64,000 bases of DNA from positions 744,001 to 808,000 of the forward strand of contig NZ_CP115669.1 in the NCBI RefSeq assembly GCF_029203285.1. The letters run 5' to 3'. This document shows positions 1 through 8,888 of this stretch, piece after piece. The position numbers and the translations under genes are program-made. Positions within the stretch are counted from its first letter, which is position 1, and every line of letters starts with the position of its first letter. The notes under the pieces were generated by a model that was not told where the DNA came from, did no database searches, and was given only the letters and a program-made list of their open reading frames with translations. The stretch comes from Pseudomonas sp. PSE14. GTDB taxonomy: Bacteria > Pseudomonadota > Gammaproteobacteria > Pseudomonadales > Pseudomonadaceae.

Positions 1-1299
1 GGCACCCACCACATCGGCAAGACCGGCGTGGAGAAGTTCTACGAGAACGAACTGCACGGCACCGTGGGTTACGAGGAAGTAGAGACCAACGCCCGTGGCC
101 GCGTGCTGCGCGTGCTCAAGCGCACCGAGCCGGTGTCCGGCCGCGACATCGTACTGAGCATCGACAGCAAGCTGCAGGCCAAGGCCGAGGAGGCCCTGGC
201 CGGCCGTCGTGGCGCCATCGTGGCGATCCAGCCGTCCACCGGCGACGTGCTGGCGATGGTCAGCCAGCCGAGCTACGACCCCAACCTGTTCGTCACCGGC
301 ATCAGCTTCAAGGACTATTCCGCCCTGCGCGATTCCGAGGACCGCCCGCTGTACAACCGCGTGCTGCGCGGCCTCTATCCGCCGGGCTCGACGGTAAAAC
401 CGGCGGTGGCCATCGCCGGCCTAGACGCCGGCGTGGTGACGCCCTCCACCCGTGTGTTCGACCCCGGCTACTACCAACTGCCGAACTATGACCACAAGTA
501 CCGCAACTGGAACCGCTCGGGCGATGGCTGGGTGAACCTGGAAACCGCGATCATGCGGTCCAACGACACCTACTTCTACGACCTGGCCCACAAGCTGGGG
601 ATCGACCGCCTGCACGACTACATGAGCGAGTTCGGCTTCGGCCAGCGCGTGGCCCTGGACATGTTCGGCGAGGCCGAGGGCCTGATGCCCTCCCGGCAAT
701 GGAAGCGCGCGCTGCGCCGCCAGGCCTGGTTCCCCGGCGAGACGCTGATCCTCGGCATCGGCCAGGGCTACATGCAGGCCACGCCGCTGCAACTGGCGCA
801 GATGACCTCGCTGATCGCCAACAAGGGCAAGTGGATCCGTCCGCACCTGGCCAAGACCATCGACGGCCAGCCGCCAGTGGACCCCGAACCGATGCCGGAC
901 ATCCTGCTCAAGGACCCGAACAACTGGAGCCTGGTCGACAATGGCATGCAGCAGGTGGTCCACGGTGCCCGTGGCACCGCGCACAAGGTCGGCGCCACCG
1001 CCGTCTATCGCATCGCCGGCAAGTCCGGTACGGCGCAGGTGGTGGCGATCAAGCAGGGCGAGAAGTACGACCGCTCCAAGCTCCTCGAACGGCACCGTGA
1101 CCACGCCCTGTTCGTCGGCTTCGCCCCGGCGGACAACCCGCAGATCGCCGTGGCGGTGATGGTGGAGAACGGCGAGTCCGGCTCCGGCGTCGCCGCACCC
1201 GTGCTCAAGCAGGTGATGGACGCCTGGCTGCTCGACGAGAACGGCAAGCTCAAGCCTGAATACGCGCCCCAGGCCACGGCGGAGGCCGCCAAGCCATGA
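1..1299 (+). CDS. mrdA: Penicillin-binding protein 2, 5'-truncated by window edge
   Basis: Class B penicillin-binding protein (PBP2), the transpeptidase that crosslinks lateral-wall peptidoglycan during elongation, in the inner membrane with RodA. The reading frame is open from base 1, so the N-terminal anchor and most of the dimerisation domain lie outside the window. The transpeptidase motifs are all present: S-T-V-K with the nucleophilic Ser at 388-390, S-N-D at 559-567, and K-S-G-T at 1021-1032. The stop overlaps the rodA start as ATGA, so the two are probably translationally coupled, as expected for the mrdAB pair. Identification is firm; only the length is unknown. Confidence 0.96.
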   Translation, partial: GTHHIGKTGVEKFYENELHGTVGYEEVETNARGRVLRVLKRTEPVSGRDIVLSIDSKLQAKAEEALAGRRGAIVAIQPSTGDVLAMVSQPSYDPNLFVTGISFKDYSALRDSEDRPLYNRVLRGLYPPGSTVKPAVAIAGLDAGVVTPSTRVFDPGYYQLPNYDHKYRNWNRSGDGWVNLETAIMRSNDTYFYDLAHKLGIDRLHDYMSEFGFGQRVALDMFGEAEGLMPSRQWKRALRRQAWFPGETLILGIGQGYMQATPLQLAQMTSLIANKGKWIRPHLAKTIDGQPPVDPEPMPDILLKDPNNWSLVDNGMQQVVHGARGTAHKVGATAVYRIAGKSGTAQVVAIKQGEKYDRSKLLERHRDHALFVGFAPADNPQIAVAVMVENGESGSGVAAPVLKQVMDAWLLDENGKLKPEYAPQATAEAAKP

Positions 1300-2447
1300 C
1301 CAAGAACGGCAATTTCGACCGCACCCTGTCCAACGAAGACGTGATGAAGCGGCGCTCCAGCCTGTTGCAGCGCCTGCACATCGACGGCCTGCTGCTCCTG
1401 CTGCTGGTGACCCTGGTCTCCGTCGGCCTGTTCGTCCTCTATTCGGCCAGCGGCAAGAGCTGGGACCTGCTGATCAAGCAGGCGTCATCCTTCGGCCTGG
1501 GCCTGGGGGCTATGTTCGTACTGGCGCAGATCGAGCCGCGCTTCCTCGCCCGCTGGGTGCCGCTGGGCTACCTGATCGGCGTGGCGCTGCTGGTGGTAGT
1601 GGACGTGATGGGCCACAACGCCATGGGCGCGACCCGCTGGATCAACATCCCGGGGGTGATCCGCTTCCAGCCGGCGGAGTTCATGAAGCTGTTGATGCCC
1701 ATGACCATCGCCTGGTACCTGTCCAAGCGCTCGCTGCCGCCGGGCTTCAAGCACAGCGTGGTGGGCCTGGCGCTGATCGTGGTGCCCTTCGTGCTGATCC
1801 TCAAGCAGCCGGACCTGGGTACCGCCATGCTGGTGCTGGCCTCCGGCGCCTTCGTGCTGTTCGTCGGCGGCCTGCGCTGGCGCTGGATCATCATGGCCGT
1901 GTCGGCGGCGGTGCCGGTGGCGGTGGCCATGTGGTACTTCGTCATGCACGACTACCAGAAGCAGCGCGTACTGACCTTCCTCGACCCGGAAAGCGACCCG
2001 CTGGGCACCGGCTGGAACATCATCCAGTCCAAGGCCGCCATCGGCTCGGGCGGGGTCTTCGGCAAGGGCTGGCTGCTGGGTACGCAGTCCCATCTGGATT
2101 TTTTGCCCGAAAGCCACACGGACTTTATCATTGCCGTGCTCGGCGAAGAGTTCGGCCTGGTCGGGGTGTGCCTCCTGCTGGTGCTGTACCTGCTGGTGAT
2201 CTACCGGGGGCTGTGGATCACCGCCCAGGCGCAGACGCTGTTCGGCAAGCTGCTCGCCGGCAGTATCACCATGACCTTCTTCGTGTATGTGTTCGTCAAC
2301 ATTGGTATGGTCAGCGGGTTGTTGCCAGTGGTGGGGGTTCCGCTGCCCTTCATTAGTTACGGCGGAACTTCACTGGTGACCCTGATGTCAGGGTTCGGGG
2401 TTTTGATGTCGATCCATACCCATCGCAAGTGGATCGCCCAGGTTTGA
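1296..2447 (+). CDS. rodA: Rod shape-determining protein RodA (SEDS glycosyltransferase)
   Basis: SEDS-family peptidoglycan polymerase that works with PBP2 in the elongasome. The 383-residue protein has about ten hydrophobic segments and the family's conserved region, including FLPESHTDFIIAVLGEEFG at about residues 270-288 and the C-terminal PFISYGGTS signature at about 350. The ATG at 1296 overlaps the mrdA stop and has a GGAGG about 10 bases upstream. Its stop overlaps the next start as TGATG. A later Met (codon 17) just before the first membrane segment is an alternative start. Confidence 0.96.
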   Translation: MTKNGNFDRTLSNEDVMKRRSSLLQRLHIDGLLLLLLVTLVSVGLFVLYSASGKSWDLLIKQASSFGLGLGAMFVLAQIEPRFLARWVPLGYLIGVALLVVVDVMGHNAMGATRWINIPGVIRFQPAEFMKLLMPMTIAWYLSKRSLPPGFKHSVVGLALIVVPFVLILKQPDLGTAMLVLASGAFVLFVGGLRWRWIIMAVSAAVPVAVAMWYFVMHDYQKQRVLTFLDPESDPLGTGWNIIQSKAAIGSGGVFGKGWLLGTQSHLDFLPESHTDFIIAVLGEEFGLVGVCLLLVLYLLVIYRGLWITAQAQTLFGKLLAGSITMTFFVYVFVNIGMVSGLLPVVGVPLPFISYGGTSLVTLMSGFGVLMSIHTHRKWIAQV

Positions 2448-3478
2448 TGACAAGAGTGAAGAAAGGGATGCAAGTATTGCGCGCCTGGGCTGCCAGGGGA
2501 GTGCATTGGGTCGGAATCGCGGGGGCGATCGGCATGTCCGGTGCCGCTGCCGCGGGCGACTACGATGGCTCGCCGCAAGTGGCCGAGTTCGTCAGCGAAA
2601 TGACCCGTGAGTACGGCTTCGCCGGCGAACAGCTCATGGCGTTGTTCCATGACGTGGAACGCAAGCAATCGATCCTCGACGCCATCTCCCGCCCTGCCGA
2701 ACGGGTGAAGACCTGGAAGGAATACCGCCCGATCTTCGTCACCGACGCGCGCATCAACCGTGGCGTGGACTTCTGGAACCAGAACGCCGAGGCCCTGGCT
2801 CGCGCCGAGCAGGAATACGGCGTGCCGGCCCAATACATCGTCGCCATCATCGGCGTAGAGACCTTCTTCGGCCGCAACACCGGCAACTTCAAGGTGATGG
2901 ACGCGCTGTCCACCCTGGGCTTCGACTACCCGCCGCGCGCCGACTTCTTCCGCAAGGAACTCAAGCAGTTCCTGCTCCTGGCCCGCGAACAGCAGGTCGA
3001 CCCGCTCAGCCTGACCGGCTCCTACGCGGGCGCCATGGGCCTGCCGCAGTTCATGCCAAGCAGCTTCCGCGCCTATGCCGTGGACTTCGACGGCGACGGC
3101 CACATCAACATCTGGAGCGACCCGACCGATGCCATCGGTAGCGTCGCCAACTACTTCAAGCAGCACGGCTGGCACACCGGCGAACCGGTGGTGTCGCAGG
3201 CCGAGCTGGGCACCTCCACCGCCGAGGATGCCATCACCCAGGGCCTGGAGCCGCAGCTGAACCTCGGTCAGCTACGCTCTCAGGGCTGGCGCACCCATGA
3301 CGTACTGCGCGACGACCTGATGGTCACCGCCATGCGCCTGGAAGGCGACCAGGGCTCCGAATACTGGGTCGGGCTGCCGAACTTCTATGTGATCACCCGT
3401 TACAACCGCAGCGCCATGTATGCCATGGCGGTCCATCAGCTGGCTGGCGAGATCGCCAAGGCGCGAGGTGTCCATTGA
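2447..3478 (+). CDS. sltB1: Lytic murein transglycosylase B (SltB1/MltB family)
   Basis: Cleaves the MurNAc-GlcNAc bond of peptidoglycan with formation of 1,6-anhydroMurNAc, acting in the periplasm. About 343 residues, the usual MltB size. A basic N-terminus and hydrophobic stretch ending near AAAAG suggest a cleaved signal peptide. I see no lipobox, consistent with the soluble Slt type. The catalytic Glu is E138 in the motif GVETFFGRN. I chose the ATG at 2447 because it overlaps the rodA stop; a GTG at 2429 and an ATG at 2468 are alternatives. It is the fourth-last member of the wall-gene run. The symbol follows the P. aeruginosa gene at this position. Confidence 0.93.
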   Translation: MTRVKKGMQVLRAWAARGVHWVGIAGAIGMSGAAAAGDYDGSPQVAEFVSEMTREYGFAGEQLMALFHDVERKQSILDAISRPAERVKTWKEYRPIFVTDARINRGVDFWNQNAEALARAEQEYGVPAQYIVAIIGVETFFGRNTGNFKVMDALSTLGFDYPPRADFFRKELKQFLLLAREQQVDPLSLTGSYAGAMGLPQFMPSSFRAYAVDFDGDGHINIWSDPTDAIGSVANYFKQHGWHTGEPVVSQAELGTSTAEDAITQGLEPQLNLGQLRSQGWRTHDVLRDDLMVTAMRLEGDQGSEYWVGLPNFYVITRYNRSAMYAMAVHQLAGEIAKARGVH

Positions 3479-4503
3479 GCAAGCGAATCGCAAGTCCCGG
3501 CCTCTGGTCGCTGGCCGCCTGCGTTGGCCTGAGCACTGTGTTCCTCGCCAGTTGTACGGGTAACCGCGCGCCGCAGCAGCAGCCAGTCGCCAGCAGCGGC
3601 ATTTCCGGCCCTTACGACTACAACCGCCCGCATCGCGACGGCGCGCCCTGGTGGGACGTCGACGTTTCGCGCATCCCTGATGCCGTGCCGATGCGCCACA
3701 ACGGGCCGGTGAAGAACAACCCCTACACCGTGCTGGGCAAGACCTACTACCCGATGAACGACGCACGTACTTACAACGTGGTAGGCACCGCGTCCTGGTA
3801 CGGCACCAAGTTCCACGGCCAGGCCACCGCCAACGGTGAGCAGTACGACCTGTACGGCATGACCGCCGCGCACAAGACCCTGCCGCTGCCCAGCTACGTG
3901 CGCGTCACCAACCTGGACAACGGCAAGAGCGTGATCGTCCGGGTCAACGACCGTGGTCCGTTCTATTCCGACCGGGTGATCGACCTGTCCTTCGCCGCGG
4001 CGAAGAAGCTCGGTTACGCCGAAACCGGCACCGCGCGGGTCAAGGTCGAGGGTATCGACCCGGATCGCTGGTGGGCCTCCCAGGGCAAGTCGCAGCCGAT
4101 GATCATGGCGCTGCCGAAAATGGCCCCGCAGCAGCCGGCCGCCGCGCAGCCACAGGCCGTGGCCATGGCGCAATCGATCGAAACCTACACCCCGCCGCCC
4201 ACGCAGCACGCAGCGCCCGTGGCGCCGGTTCAGATCGACTCAAAAAAAAACGCTTCATTACCAGCCGATGGCCTGTATCTCCAGGTGGGTGCCTTCGCCA
4301 ACCCGGACGCTGCGGAGCTTCTCAAGGAGAAGGTCGGCAGCCTGACGGGGGCGAAATCCTTTATCAGCTCGGTCGTGGTCAACCAGCAGACCTTGTACCG
4401 AGTGCGCCTGGGGCCGATCAACACGCAGGATGAAGCAAGCCGGATGCAGGACAGCATCCGCGTGGCCAATCTTGGCCAACCCAAGCTCGTGCATCTGGAC
4501 TGA
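3475..4503 (+). CDS. rlpA: Septal ring lytic transglycosylase / rare lipoprotein A
   Basis: Outer-membrane lipoprotein that cleaves stem-less (denuded) glycan strands during daughter-cell separation and rod-shape maintenance. The TTG start overlaps the sltB1 stop and follows GAGGTG by four bases. The signal peptide ends in lipobox L-A-S-C (Cys27). A double-psi beta-barrel domain covers about residues 100-185 (GTASWYGTKFHGQATANGE and VNDRGPF are visible). A Pro/Ala/Gln-rich linker follows, then a SPOR domain at about 262-342 that binds septal denuded glycan. The linker contains a run of nine A at 4242-4250, discussed under findings. Confidence 0.95.
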   Translation: MSKRIASPGLWSLAACVGLSTVFLASCTGNRAPQQQPVASSGISGPYDYNRPHRDGAPWWDVDVSRIPDAVPMRHNGPVKNNPYTVLGKTYYPMNDARTYNVVGTASWYGTKFHGQATANGEQYDLYGMTAAHKTLPLPSYVRVTNLDNGKSVIVRVNDRGPFYSDRVIDLSFAAAKKLGYAETGTARVKVEGIDPDRWWASQGKSQPMIMALPKMAPQQPAAAQPQAVAMAQSIETYTPPPTQHAAPVAPVQIDSKKNASLPADGLYLQVGAFANPDAAELLKEKVGSLTGAKSFISSVVVNQQTLYRVRLGPINTQDEASRMQDSIRVANLGQPKLVHLD

Positions 4504-4551
4504 GTCTCCACGGCACGAGCCGCAGTGGTCCGTAGAGGCCGCGGCATGAGT

Positions 4552-4575
4552 TCCCCCACGAGGGGATTGTTTGTT
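4552..4575 (+). terminator. Weak terminator-like hairpin after rlpA
   Basis: A 5-bp stem (TCCCC/GGGGA) with loop CACGA is followed by TTGTTTGTTT. It lies in the 100-base gap before dacC and may separate the two transcription units. The stem is short, so read-through is likely. Confidence 0.4.
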
Positions 4576-4603
4576 TGACCATTAGTGAACCCCAGAGAAA
4601 CGG

Positions 4604-5761
4604 ATGAACATCTTCAACATCGCCAAACGCCTGTCATTGCTTGTGCTGCTCAGCGCCCCCGTGGCCAGCTGGGCCGCTGAAGTCGTTCCCGCCGCGCCGC
4701 AACTGGCGGCCAAGGCCTGGGTCCTGATGGACGGCGCCAGCGGCCAGATTCTCGTCGAGAACGCCGGCGACGAGCGCCTGCCCCCGGCCAGCCTGACCAA
4801 GCTGATGACCGCCTACATCGCCACCAAGGAAATCGAAGGCGGCCGCATCGCCGAATCCGACATGGTCACCGTCAGCGAGCATGCCTGGCGCACCGGCGGT
4901 TCGCGCATGTTCATCAAGGTCGGCTCCCAAGTTTCGGTGAGTGACCTGCTGCACGGCATCATTATCCAGTCGGGTAACGACGCCTCTGTCGCCCTGGCCG
5001 AGCACATCGCCGGCAGCGAAGACGCCTTCGCCGACATGATGAACACCACCGCGCAGAAGCTGGGCATGACCAACTCCCACTTCATGGACGCCACCGGCCT
5101 GCCCAACCCGGACCACTACTCGTCCGCCAAGGACATGGCCGTCCTGGCCCGCGCCATCATCTACGGCGAGCCGACCCACTACGCCATCTACGCGCAGAAA
5201 GAGTTCTTCTGGAACAACATCAAGCAGCCCAACCGCAACCTGCTGCTGTGGCGCGACAAGACCGTCGACGGCCTGAAGACTGGCCACACCGACGAAGCCG
5301 GCTACTGCCTCGTGGCCTCCGCCGTGCGTGACGGCCAGCGCATGATCGCCGTGGTGTTCGGCACCAACAGCGAACAGGCCCGCGCCGCCGAGACCCAGAA
5401 GCTGCTGACCTATGGCTTCCGCTTCTTCGAATCGCAGACCTTCTACAAGAAGGGCGCCGAGCTGACCAAGGCCATGGTCTGGAAGGGCTCCGAGCACGAA
5501 GTCAAAGCCGGCCTGGCCGAAGACCTGACCATGACCGTACCGCGCGGCCAGCTCAAGCAGCTGCAGGCCAACATGGTTGTCGAGCCGAGCCTGATGGCCC
5601 CGATCCAGCAGGGTCAGGTGATCGGCAAGGTCGAGGTCAAGCTGGGTGACAAGGTCGTCCGTACCTCCGACCTGGTCGCGCTGAACGCCGTTGAAGAAGG
5701 CGGCTTCTTCCGCCGCATTTGGGACAGCCTGCGCCTGTTCTTCTACGGCCTGTTCAACTGA
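4604..5761 (+). CDS. dacC: D-alanyl-D-alanine carboxypeptidase (PBP5/6 type)
   Basis: Low-molecular-weight class C PBP that trims the terminal D-Ala of pentapeptide stems in the periplasm. The signal peptide ends near A-S-W-A. The active-site motifs are S63-L-T-K66, S123-G-N125 and K225-T-G. A C-terminal beta domain is followed by an amphipathic tail ([16 protein letters not shown]) that anchors such enzymes to the inner membrane. The length of 385 residues is normal. It is downstream of the mrdA-rlpA run and is the gene called dacC at this place in P. aeruginosa. Confidence 0.96.
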   Translation: MNIFNIAKRLSLLVLLSAPVASWAAEVVPAAPQLAAKAWVLMDGASGQILVENAGDERLPPASLTKLMTAYIATKEIEGGRIAESDMVTVSEHAWRTGGSRMFIKVGSQVSVSDLLHGIIIQSGNDASVALAEHIAGSEDAFADMMNTTAQKLGMTNSHFMDATGLPNPDHYSSAKDMAVLARAIIYGEPTHYAIYAQKEFFWNNIKQPNRNLLLWRDKTVDGLKTGHTDEAGYCLVASAVRDGQRMIAVVFGTNSEQARAAETQKLLTYGFRFFESQTFYKKGAELTKAMVWKGSEHEVKAGLAEDLTMTVPRGQLKQLQANMVVEPSLMAPIQQGQVIGKVEVKLGDKVVRTSDLVALNAVEEGGFFRRIWDSLRLFFYGLFN

Positions 5762-5769
5762 CCGCCCGT

Positions 5770-5801
5770 CCCGGCCTTGTACTTTTGTATACAAAGCCGG
5801 G
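5770..5801. terminator. Stem-loop after dacC
   Basis: Imperfect 12-bp stem, CCCGGCCTTGTA against TACAAAGCCGGG with one mismatch, and an 8-base loop. There is no T-tract, so it may be a processing or 3'-end hairpin. Its loop region also contains the palindrome TTGTATACAA (5785-5794). Confidence 0.4.
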
Positions 5802-5812
5802 ATTGATCCTCA

Positions 5813-5857
5813 CGCGCAGTCGCAAACTCGGGTAAAATGCCCGCCTGCGACTGCGCG
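5813..5857. promoter_or_regulatory. 12-bp inverted repeat around a -10-like box, upstream of ybeD-lipBA
   Basis: CGCGCAGTCGCA (5813-5824) is exactly complementary to TGCGACTGCGCG (5846-5857). The 21-base centre contains TAAAAT (5833-5838), a good sigma-70 -10 hexamer, and a small nested CGGG/CCCG stem. No convincing -35 is seen. It may be an operator, or a leader hairpin if transcription starts upstream. Confidence 0.5.
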
Positions 5858-5951
5858 GTCCCCCCGTGGCCCGGCAGCCGTCGTCCGATCCACCCGGAGC
5901 GACCTCATCCAGGGCGCTCATGCGGAGGCGGGCCACCCGCCCGCGAGTGCC

Positions 5952-6263
5952 ATGACTGATACCACCAATACCGTCGACCCCCTCAATTCCGGGAACGAGC
6001 AGCCCGCGCCGAAGATCGAGTTCCCCTGCGAACGCTATCCGATCAAGGTCATTGGCGACGCCGGCGAAGGCTTCTCCGACCTGGTCGTCGAAATCATCCA
6101 GCGCCACGCGCCCGACCTCGACGTCACCACCCTGGTCACCCGTGACAGCCGCAACGGCCGCTTCCTGTCCGTGCAGGTGCTGATCACCGCCACTGGCGTC
6201 GACCAGTTGCAGAACATCCATAAAGACCTGCGCGCCACCGGTCGCGTCCACATGGTGCTCTGA
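5952..6263 (+). CDS. YbeD-like DUF493 protein
   Basis: A 103-residue protein of the DUF493/YbeD family, an ACT-like alpha/beta fold of unknown biochemical role, widely found beside lipB between dacA/dacC and lipB. Family features include [11 protein letters not shown] (about residues 32-42) and the C-terminal hydrophobic-alternating strand. The start is the ATG at 5952; the frame is open further upstream, but that region holds the promoter-like palindrome. The stop and the lipB start overlap as TGATG, so co-translation with lipB is likely. Confidence 0.9.
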   Translation: MTDTTNTVDPLNSGNEQPAPKIEFPCERYPIKVIGDAGEGFSDLVVEIIQRHAPDLDVTTLVTRDSRNGRFLSVQVLITATGVDQLQNIHKDLRATGRVHMVL

Positions 6264-6907
6264 TGGGCGAAACGCTGGGATTTCGTGAGTTGGGCATGTT
6301 GCCCTACGAGCCGACCTGGCACGCCATGCAGCGCTTCACCGCCGAGCGCGAGCCCGCTACGCCCGACGAAGTCTGGCTGCTCGAACACGAGCGCGTCTTC
6401 ACCCAGGGGCAGGCCGGCAAGGCCGAACATGTGCTGTTCCCCGGCGATATCCCGGTCGTTCAGGTCGACCGCGGCGGCCAGGTCACCTACCACGGCCCCG
6501 GCCAATTGGTGGCTTACCTGCTCCTCGACGTGCGCCGTTCCGGCATCGGCGTGCGCGATCTGGTCTCTCGCATCGAACAGAGCCTCATCGGTCTGCTGGA
6601 CAGCTACGGCGTGAACGCTGTGTCCAAACCCGATGCTCCGGGCGTCTATGTTGACGGCGCGAAGATCGCATCCCTCGGCCTGCGCATCCGCAACGGCCGC
6701 TCCTTCCATGGCCTGGCGCTGAACGTGGACATGGACCTGGAACCCTTTCGACGCATCAATCCCTGCGGTTACGCAGGCATGGCCATGACCCAGCTGCGAG
6801 AGCTGGCGGGCCCCATCGCATTGGCCGATGTGCGCGAGCGCCTGCGTGGCGAACTCGTCCAGCGCCTTGGCTACGCAGCACAGAAGACCCTAACGGGCGG
6901 GATCTAA
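6263..6907 (+). CDS. lipB: Octanoyl-ACP:protein octanoyltransferase LipB
   Basis: Transfers octanoate from acyl carrier protein to lipoyl domains of 2-oxoacid dehydrogenases and GcvH, the first step of lipoate assembly, in the cytosol. 214 residues. The acyl-thioester Cys is C168 in NPCGYAGM and the catalytic Lys is K134 in GAKIASLG. The N-terminal half has the family's [13 protein letters not shown] block. It sits between ybeD and lipA as in many gammaproteobacteria, so substrate and next enzyme are encoded together. Confidence 0.97.
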   Translation: MGETLGFRELGMLPYEPTWHAMQRFTAEREPATPDEVWLLEHERVFTQGQAGKAEHVLFPGDIPVVQVDRGGQVTYHGPGQLVAYLLLDVRRSGIGVRDLVSRIEQSLIGLLDSYGVNAVSKPDAPGVYVDGAKIASLGLRIRNGRSFHGLALNVDMDLEPFRRINPCGYAGMAMTQLRELAGPIALADVRERLRGELVQRLGYAAQKTLTGGI

Positions 6908-6912
6908 CCTAG

Positions 6913-7908
6913 ATGAGCACTGTTGTGGACAACCCGGGTCAGGCTGCCCCAGCCGCCAAGCCGGGCAAGGTGGAAGTCGGCGTGAAGCTGCGCGGCGCGG
7001 AAAAGGTCGCGCGCATTCCGGTGAAGATCATCCCCACCGAGGAACTGCCGAAGAAGCCCGACTGGATTCGCGTGCGCATCCCCGTTTCGCCCGAAGTCGA
7101 CCGCATCAAGCAACTGCTGCGCAAGCACAAGCTGCACAGCGTCTGCGAGGAAGCCTCCTGCCCGAACCTGGGCGAATGCTTCTCCGGCGGCACCGCCACC
7201 TTCATGATCATGGGCGACATCTGCACCCGCCGTTGCCCCTTCTGCGACGTCGGCCACGGCCGGCCGAAGCCGCTGGACGTCGACGAGCCGAAGAACCTCG
7301 CCATCGCCATCGCCGACCTGCGCCTGAAATACGTGGTGATCACCTCGGTGGACCGCGACGACCTGCGTGACGGCGGCGCCCAGCACTTCGCCGACTGCCT
7401 GCGCGAGATCCGCAAGCTGTCCCCGGGCATCCAGCTGGAAACCCTGGTCCCGGACTACCGCGGCCGCATGGATATCGCCCTGGAAATCACCGCCAACGAG
7501 CCGCCGGATGTGTTCAACCACAACCTGGAAACCGTGCCGCGCCTGTACAAGTCCTCGCGTCCGGGTTCCGACTTCGAGTGGTCGCTGGACCTGCTGCAGA
7601 AGTTCAAGCAGATGGTCCCCCACGTACCGACCAAGTCCGGCCTGATGCTCGGCCTGGGCGAAACCGACGAGGAAGTCATCGAAGTCATGCAGCGTATGCG
7701 TGAGCACGACATCGACATGCTCACCCTCGGCCAGTACCTGCAGCCCTCGCGCAACCACCTGCCGGTGCAGCGCTTCGTCCACCCGGATACCTTCGCCTGG
7801 TTCGCCGAGGAAGGCGCGAAGATGGGCTTCAAGAACGTCGCTTCCGGCCCGCTGGTGCGTTCCTCGTACCATGCCGACCAGCAGGCGCACGGGCACAAGA
7901 TCGGCTGA
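6913..7908 (+). CDS. lipA: Lipoyl synthase (radical SAM)
   Basis: Inserts two sulfurs into protein-bound octanoyl groups. 331 residues. The auxiliary 4Fe-4S cluster ligands are C78, C83 and C89 ([12 protein letters not shown]), and the radical-SAM cluster ligands are C104, C108 and C111 (CTRRCPFC). The C-terminal RSSYHA contains the conserved Ser that ligates the auxiliary cluster. The gene is five bases after lipB and is followed by a strong intrinsic terminator, marking the end of the core wall/lipoate block before the fimbrial insertion. Confidence 0.98.
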   Translation: MSTVVDNPGQAAPAAKPGKVEVGVKLRGAEKVARIPVKIIPTEELPKKPDWIRVRIPVSPEVDRIKQLLRKHKLHSVCEEASCPNLGECFSGGTATFMIMGDICTRRCPFCDVGHGRPKPLDVDEPKNLAIAIADLRLKYVVITSVDRDDLRDGGAQHFADCLREIRKLSPGIQLETLVPDYRGRMDIALEITANEPPDVFNHNLETVPRLYKSSRPGSDFEWSLDLLQKFKQMVPHVPTKSGLMLGLGETDEEVIEVMQRMREHDIDMLTLGQYLQPSRNHLPVQRFVHPDTFAWFAEEGAKMGFKNVASGPLVRSSYHADQQAHGHKIG

Positions 7909-7925
7909 TCGAGCCTGTTCCAAAC

Positions 7926-7962
7926 AAGGCCGCCTCCCGCCAGGGACGCGGCCTTTTGTTTT
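7926..7962 (+). terminator. Intrinsic terminator of lipA
   Basis: Stem AAGGCCGC (7926-7933) with GCGGCCTT (7948-7955), 14-base apex, then TTGTTTT. It closes the lipoate operon and insulates it from the fimbrial genes. Confidence 0.85.
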
Positions 7963-8291
7963 ATCTCAGCCCAGCATCGGCATCGCTGAACTGCCCGCCG
8001 CGCTTCGCCCCTCCACATAACGGTTCATATCGCGCGAGGCCATCGCTAATCATCAATGCCCCCGGAAATACTGAAATCTTTGAATTTCAGCTCGATTCGC
8101 TTCGAACAAGAAAATTCTGATAGGCCATGAAGAGTGAGCCGACATCGCCCAGGTTCTCCAGTCCGGAAAATGGCCCGTGTCGCGAGCCCCCATCCAACGG
8201 GGAGCGACATGTGCCACGGGGGAACAACGATGTGGCTCGACTCCCTGGAAGGAGCACCCCCGGCCTCCCAGAACACTGCTGAGAAATTCAA
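7963..8291. other. Upstream region of the fimbrial operon
   Basis: This 329-base gap has no credible gene. It holds an inverted repeat CTGAAAT/ATTTCAG (8071-8077 and 8084-8090, six-base loop), which could be a regulator site, in locally AT-rich sequence. I could not identify a convincing -35/-10 pair. The fimbrial promoter is expected here. Confidence 0.4.
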
Positions 8292-8798
8292 ATGAAAAAG
8301 CTGCTCGTAGCTGCCCTGGTCTCCGCTGCTTCCATCAGTGCTTACGCCGCTGACGTCAAAGTCACCTTCGACGGCGAAGTGGTTGACCAGACCTGCAAGA
8401 TCAATGGTTCCGACCCGATGGTCGACGTCGCTGTCACCCTGCCGAAGGTCGGTGCGACCTCCTTCTCTGTCAACTCCCGAGTTTCCGGCGCGAAGAAGTT
8501 CGACCTGACCCTGACCGACTGCACCGCTGCCCCGACTCTGCGTTGGGAGCCGCTGCCGAACGTTGACCTGACCACTGGCGCCCTGAAGAACCTGTCCACT
8601 GGCGGTTCCAACGTCCAGGTCCAGGTTCTGAACCAGGCCCAGCAGGTGATCGACCTGAACAACGACGCTGGCTTCCCAGTGACGCTGGACGCTTCCAACA
8701 GCGCCACCGTGAGCTACTACGGCCAGTACTACGCCAACGTGCTGCCGGCCACTACCGGTCTGGTCAACACCTACGGCTACATCACCCTGACCTACTAA
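8292..8798 (+). CDS. Type 1-like fimbrial pilin subunit (first)
   Basis: A 168-residue secreted subunit of the FimA/CupA1 type for chaperone-usher fimbriae. The signal peptide ends SAYA-A. The mature part begins with an alternating-hydrophobic donor strand, and C31 of the mature region pairs with a second Cys (QTCK and LTDC). It ends in the aromatic beta-strand ITLTY that chaperones bind. It is probably the major rod subunit, because it is the first gene and its codon usage is the most GC-rich of the cluster. The immediate neighbours are chaperone and usher. Confidence 0.88.
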   Translation: MKKLLVAALVSAASISAYAADVKVTFDGEVVDQTCKINGSDPMVDVAVTLPKVGATSFSVNSRVSGAKKFDLTLTDCTAAPTLRWEPLPNVDLTTGALKNLSTGGSNVQVQVLNQAQQVIDLNNDAGFPVTLDASNSATVSYYGQYYANVLPATTGLVNTYGYITLTY

Positions 8799-8888
8799 GG
8801 TCGTGCGGCCGCTGTGCCGCATCGGGTGGCTGCAATACCCGTCGGGAGCGCTTCGCTCCCGACGTCCCTTCTCAAAGGTTGGTGTGTG

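Noticed and set aside
5785-5794. TTGTATACAA palindrome as a GntR-type operator
   Set aside because: It sits in the loop of the dacC 3' hairpin and no GntR gene is near; chance is likely.
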